Below, in pieces: positions 30,423-33,607 of a stretch of 33,607 nucleotides of DNA (positions within the stretch are counted from its first letter, which is position 1; each line of letters starts with the position of its first letter). The position numbers and the translations under genes are program-made. This DNA comes from an uncultured Verrucomicrobiota bacterium (GTDB lineage: Bacteria; Verrucomicrobiota; Verrucomicrobiia; Opitutales; Intestinicryptomonadaceae): NCBI GenBank assembly GCA_949287395.1, contig CASEFZ010000060.1, forward strand, positions 1 to 33,607. Reading direction: 5' to 3'. Below the pieces are notes generated by a model. It was not told the DNA's origin and made no database searches. It worked only from the letters and a program-made list of their open reading frames with translations.

Positions 30423-31238
30423 ATGAGTACGACGGTGGTTAGGTTTGCACTATTGGCGGCGGTTGCGGCGGGGGCCCAGCTTTTTGCGGATGAGGGCGCA
30501 AAGGCCGATTACAACCCGGAAATATCCAAGCTTGTCTGGTCGGACGAGTTTGACGGGAAGGGGCTTCTGGACTCTTCTAAGTGGGATTACGAGGAAGGAT
30601 ACATACGCAATAAGGAGGCGCAGTTTTACACGCGCGCCGATGCAAGGAACGCTCGCGTGGAAAACGGGGTTTTGGTGATAGAGGCGCTGAAGGACGCCGA
30701 CGGGAAAATCACTTCGGCAAGTGTGAATACGCTTGGGAAATTCGACTTTCTCTACGGGCGCGTGGAGGTTCGCGCGCGCGTTCCGAAGGGGCGCGGAACT
30801 TGGCCGGCAATTTGGATGATGGGCACGGACATTCGCTCCGTTAGCTGGCCCAAGTGCGGGGAAATAGACATACTGGAGCAGGTTGGGTTTAATCCCGAAA
30901 GTTTCCAGGCCAATGTGCACACTTACGGAAGCATAGTTTTGGACAAGAACAGTAAAAATCCCATCAAAAAGGGCTGGAAGAGGCTGTTTGAGAACTATAC
31001 GGATTTCCACACATACGCGTTGGAATGGTATCCTGATAAGCTGAAGTTTTTTTACGACGGAGAGTTTATAGGCGAATACAAGAAACTCGACGACCGGCCG
31101 GAGTATTGGCATTTCAACAAGCCGATGTACCTATTGATAAATTTAGCCATAGGGGGCTCTTGGGGCGGGCAAAAAGGCATAGACGAAAACATATTTCCGG
31201 CGCGGTACGAGATTGACTGGGTAAGGTATTATAAGTAG
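30423..31238 (+). CDS. Secreted glycoside hydrolase family 16 (beta-glucanase/laminarinase type)
   Basis: The 271-residue protein begins with a signal peptide (about 1-22), then a complete GH16 jelly-roll. The catalytic motif is 'CGEIDILEQVG', with nucleophile Glu147, Asp149 and acid/base Glu152 (ExDxxE). The conserved 'YGRVEVRARVPKGRGTWPAI' and 'FHTYALEWYPDKLKFFYDGE' shape the sugar cleft, and 'LINLAIGGSWGG' is near the end. GH16 enzymes of this shape hydrolyse beta-1,3- or mixed-linkage glucans such as laminarin; other GH16 specificities cannot be excluded. There is no extra carbohydrate-binding domain, so it is a minimal single-domain enzyme. The gene stands alone after the thiH terminator. 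Confidence 0.92.
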   Translation: MSTTVVRFALLAAVAAGAQLFADEGAKADYNPEISKLVWSDEFDGKGLLDSSKWDYEEGYIRNKEAQFYTRADARNARVENGVLVIEALKDADGKITSASVNTLGKFDFLYGRVEVRARVPKGRGTWPAIWMMGTDIRSVSWPKCGEIDILEQVGFNPESFQANVHTYGSIVLDKNSKNPIKKGWKRLFENYTDFHTYALEWYPDKLKFFYDGEFIGEYKKLDDRPEYWHFNKPMYLLINLAIGGSWGGQKGIDENIFPARYEIDWVRYYK

Positions 31239-31441
31239 CTCGGCTCAGCCCGCTCTGGGGGCGGATCTTTCAGCTTTCAGATGGAAAGGTTTTGCCGTGG
31301 CGGCGTGTTGTGGCCGGTTTGCTGAAAATTTAAGGTTTCTCTTAGCCGCGCTGAAAGTTTAGGCGGGCGGCGGTGGGAGGCGCGCGCTTGGTGGCAAATT
31401 TTTTAAAAAAAGATAAGTATTTACTTGCGGAAAGCGGGGTA

Positions 31442-32989
31442 ATGTCGTTGAACGGAAACGGTATGGAGAAGCGCGCATTAATATCGGTAAGCGACAAGTC
31501 TGGAGTGGTCGAATTTGCGGGTGAATTGGTACGCAAACACGGCTACACTATTCTTTCTACGGGCGGAACGGCGAAACTTTTGGCCGACTCGGGAATTCCC
31601 GTGACGGAGGTAAGCGACTATACGGGTTTTCCGGAGATGATGGACGGAAGGGTGAAGACACTGCACCCGAAGATACACGGGGGGCTTTTGTGCCTGCGCT
31701 CCAACGAGTCCCACATGCGCCAGGCCAAGGAAAACGGCATTGGAATGATAGACTTGGTTGTGGTAAATCTGTATCCATTTGAGGATACCGTTGCTAAGGC
31801 CGGCTGCACCCTTGAAGACGCCATTGAGAACATAGACATCGGCGGGCCTTCCATGCTGCGCTCGGCGGCAAAGAACCACGCCGACGTGACTGTTGTGTGC
31901 GACAAAAACGATTACCCCGCCGTGTTGGAGGCCCTGCGCAAAGGCGGAGACGAACTTTTGCAGCTGCGCCGCAAATTGGCGCTGAAGGTGTATCAGCGCA
32001 CGTCGGCCTACGATGCTGCGATAGCCAATTACCTAAACGGCAAGTACAATCCCGGGGAGCTGCCCGACACGCTCAACATAGGCTTGAGGGTTTCCCAAAA
32101 GATGCGCTACGGGGAGAATCCGCACCAGCGCGCGGCATTGTACGGAGACTTTACAAAAATATTCAGGCAGTTGCAGGGCAAGGAGCTCTCGTACAACAAC
32201 ATTGTTGACATAAATGCTGCCGCGGAGCTGATGTCGGAGTTTGAGCGTCCCACGGTTGCGATATTGAAGCACACCAATCCGTGCGGGATAGCGTCTTGCG
32301 AAACTCTTGAGGAGGCTTGGGAGCAGGCTTTTGCCACCGACACGCAGGCGCCTTTCGGCGGCATTATAATAGCCAACCGCAAGGTAGAGGAGGGCTTTGC
32401 GTCCAAGGTGTCGGGCCTGTTCTGCGAGGTTGTGATAGCGCCCGACTTTTCCGACAAGGCGCTGGAGCTGTTCTCCAAAAAGAAGAATTTGCGTGTGATG
32501 TTCTGGAATTTCAAGCGCCCGGAGGATTTGCAAGTAAAGAGCGTAATGGGCGGCGCGCTGGTTCAGACTCCGGACGTTGTGGAGGAGAACAGGCAGACGA
32601 TGAAAGTTGTCACAAAGCGCGCGCCGACCGAGGAAGAGTGGAGGGCTTTGGAGTTTGGCTGGAAGGTTGTAAAGCACGTAAAGAGCAATGCGATAGTGTA
32701 TGCGGGTTGCGAGAGGTCGCTTGGCATAGGCGCGGGGCAGATGTCGCGCGTTGACAGTTCGCGCATAGCGGTTTGGAAGGCCGGACAGGCTGGGCTTCCC
32801 TTGAAGGGGAGCGTTGTGGCGTCCGACGCGTTTTTCCCGTTTGCCGACGGCTTGATAGCGGCGGCCGACGCGGGGGCAACGGCCGCGATACAGCCCGGAG
32901 GGTCGGTGCGCGACGCAGAAGTTATAGCCGCCGCAGACGAGCGCGGAATGGCAATGGTGTTTCCGTCGGTGCGCCACTTTAAGCATTAG
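31442..32989 (+). CDS. purH: Bifunctional AICAR transformylase / IMP cyclohydrolase
   Basis: PurH performs the last two steps of purine synthesis: formylation of AICAR and ring closure to IMP. The N-terminal IMP cyclohydrolase (MGS-like) domain has 'ALISVSDKSGVVEFAG' and 'LVVVNLYPFEDTV'. The C-terminal transformylase domain has 'MRYGENPHQRAALYGDF', 'LSYNNIVDINAAAELMSEF' and 'ILKHTNPCGIASCE', with its catalytic Lys and His. ATG 31442 gives 515 residues; a second ATG at 31463 gives 508 and is almost as good. A GTG at 31373 is upstream of both and unlikely. GGAAAG lies 7 nt before 31442. A lipoprotein gene follows 13 bp later. Confidence 0.96.
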   Translation: MSLNGNGMEKRALISVSDKSGVVEFAGELVRKHGYTILSTGGTAKLLADSGIPVTEVSDYTGFPEMMDGRVKTLHPKIHGGLLCLRSNESHMRQAKENGIGMIDLVVVNLYPFEDTVAKAGCTLEDAIENIDIGGPSMLRSAAKNHADVTVVCDKNDYPAVLEALRKGGDELLQLRRKLALKVYQRTSAYDAAIANYLNGKYNPGELPDTLNIGLRVSQKMRYGENPHQRAALYGDFTKIFRQLQGKELSYNNIVDINAAAELMSEFERPTVAILKHTNPCGIASCETLEEAWEQAFATDTQAPFGGIIIANRKVEEGFASKVSGLFCEVVIAPDFSDKALELFSKKKNLRVMFWNFKRPEDLQVKSVMGGALVQTPDVVEENRQTMKVVTKRAPTEEEWRALEFGWKVVKHVKSNAIVYAGCERSLGIGAGQMSRVDSSRIAVWKAGQAGLPLKGSVVASDAFFPFADGLIAAADAGATAAIQPGGSVRDAEVIAAADERGMAMVFPSVRHFKH

Positions 32990-33002
32990 AGGGTTTTAGG
33001 TC

Positions 33003-33607
33003 ATGATTGCAAAACCGCGAAAATCCGTAGATTTGGGAAAGCCGCTTTCGCTTTTGTTGGCGGCGTTTGCGGTTTTGTACATCGCAACTGCCGGGGGGTG
33101 CGATTTCGGTTCGGCGGAGGTCGTCAAAGAGACAAACGAGCCGCACTTTGTAAGGGGCAGGGAAGAGTTGCGCAGGGGAAACAATCCGGAGGCCATGAGC
33201 GCCTTCATGAAGGTTATAGACAAGCGCAAAGATGCCCCAGAGTCGCATCTGGAGTTGGGGAGACTGTACCTAAACCACATGGGAGACCCGATTCAGGCGA
33301 TATACCATTTTAGGAAATATTTGGAGTTGAAGCCAAATTCGCAGGTTTCGCCAATGGTCAACCAGATGATAGAGACAGCGCAAAAGAAGTTTGCCGCGTC
33401 TCTTCCCCAGACGCCTTACGACAGCAATATAAAGTATCTTGAGCTTCAGGAAATAGTTGAGAATTTCCGCCGGCAAAATACGGAGCTGAAACAAAAACTG
33501 GCCCTTGCGGCGGAGACTATAGACGCCCTGAAGGCCACCCAAAGTGTAAAGGTTCAGCCGCAGGTGCAGGCTCCTGCGGCTTCGGTTGGGCGCGCGGCAG
33601 GCGCTGT
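33003..33607 (+). CDS. TPR-containing lipoprotein, 3' end outside window
   Basis: This frame starts with ATG 33003, 13 bp after purH, and runs open to the right edge (about 201 residues seen). It has a signal with a lipobox-like end at 'YIATAGGC' (Cys33 as anchor). A tetratricopeptide pair ('GREELRRGNNPEAMSAFMKV' and 'LELGRLYLNHMGDPIQAIYH') is followed by 'LELKPNSQVSPMV', a coiled segment ('LQEIVENFRRQNTELKQKL') and a Pro/Val/Gln-rich linker at the edge. Such linkers often lead to a LysM or other wall-binding domain, which cannot be checked. The protein is likely a periplasmic or outer-membrane assembly factor. Confidence 0.85.
   Translation, partial: MIAKPRKSVDLGKPLSLLLAAFAVLYIATAGGCDFGSAEVVKETNEPHFVRGREELRRGNNPEAMSAFMKVIDKRKDAPESHLELGRLYLNHMGDPIQAIYHFRKYLELKPNSQVSPMVNQMIETAQKKFAASLPQTPYDSNIKYLELQEIVENFRRQNTELKQKLALAAETIDALKATQSVKVQPQVQAPAASVGRAAGA

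Noticed and set aside
32033..32986. Minus-strand frame of 317 codons opposite purH
   Set aside because: purH has full-length homology on the plus strand, and the antisense translation has no recognisable feature.

Overview
The window looks like chromosomal DNA from a Gram-negative bacterium. The cues are an outer-membrane secretin, TolQ/TolR, several lipoproteins and an HtrA-type periplasmic protease. A lysine/alanine-rich histone-like protein and the general character of the proteins fit the PVC group, most plausibly Verrucomicrobiota. That placement is inference and was not tested by any search. Isoleucine is written mostly as ATA, and a tRNA with a CAT anticodon lies near the left end. Shine-Dalgarno sequences are weak or absent before many genes.

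Layout. 1-736: 3' part of an ISL3-type insertion sequence. 839-961: tRNA(CAT) and its terminator, minus strand. 1067-5209: plus-strand run of Lrp/AsnC regulator, class I aminotransferase, der and fmt. 5673-6038: histone-like protein with a cysteine-rich tail and a strong terminator. 6615-7178: bacterioferritin (minus). 7293-10123: minus-strand group of enoyl-reductase-like MDR protein, queF and an HtrA-like protease. 10288-12333: M3 oligopeptidase (plus). 12431-13656: ECF sigma factor, putative membrane anti-sigma partner and terminator (minus). 13951-14501: small lipoprotein (minus). 14863-16423: leuD-tolQ-tolR with overlapping stop/start codons, then rho (16675-17799). 17849-18387: non-coding stretch with a long inverted repeat. 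18388-25094: minus-strand type II secretion/type IV pilus-like operon (secretin, GspC/PilP-like protein, GspE/PilB ATPase, GspF/PilC). 25310-27882: small lipoprotein, coaX and a TPR protein. 27990-30320: Cdd1-like protein, thiG and thiH. 30423-31238: secreted GH16 glucanase. 31442-32989: purH. 33003 to the right edge: TPR lipoprotein, cut by the window.

How the genes relate. Most are housekeeping: ribosome assembly GTPase, initiator tRNA formylation, purine, thiamine, CoA, leucine and queuosine pathways, and transcription termination. The envelope modules (secretion cluster, TolQR, HtrA, lipoproteins, ECF pair) form the accessory layer. No defence system, CRISPR array or prophage is visible. 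The most unusual items are the histone-like protein with seven cysteines in its tail, a Rho without the usual N-terminal domain, the ATA codon preference, the secretin with long low-complexity segments at both ends, and the inverted-repeat spacer after rho.
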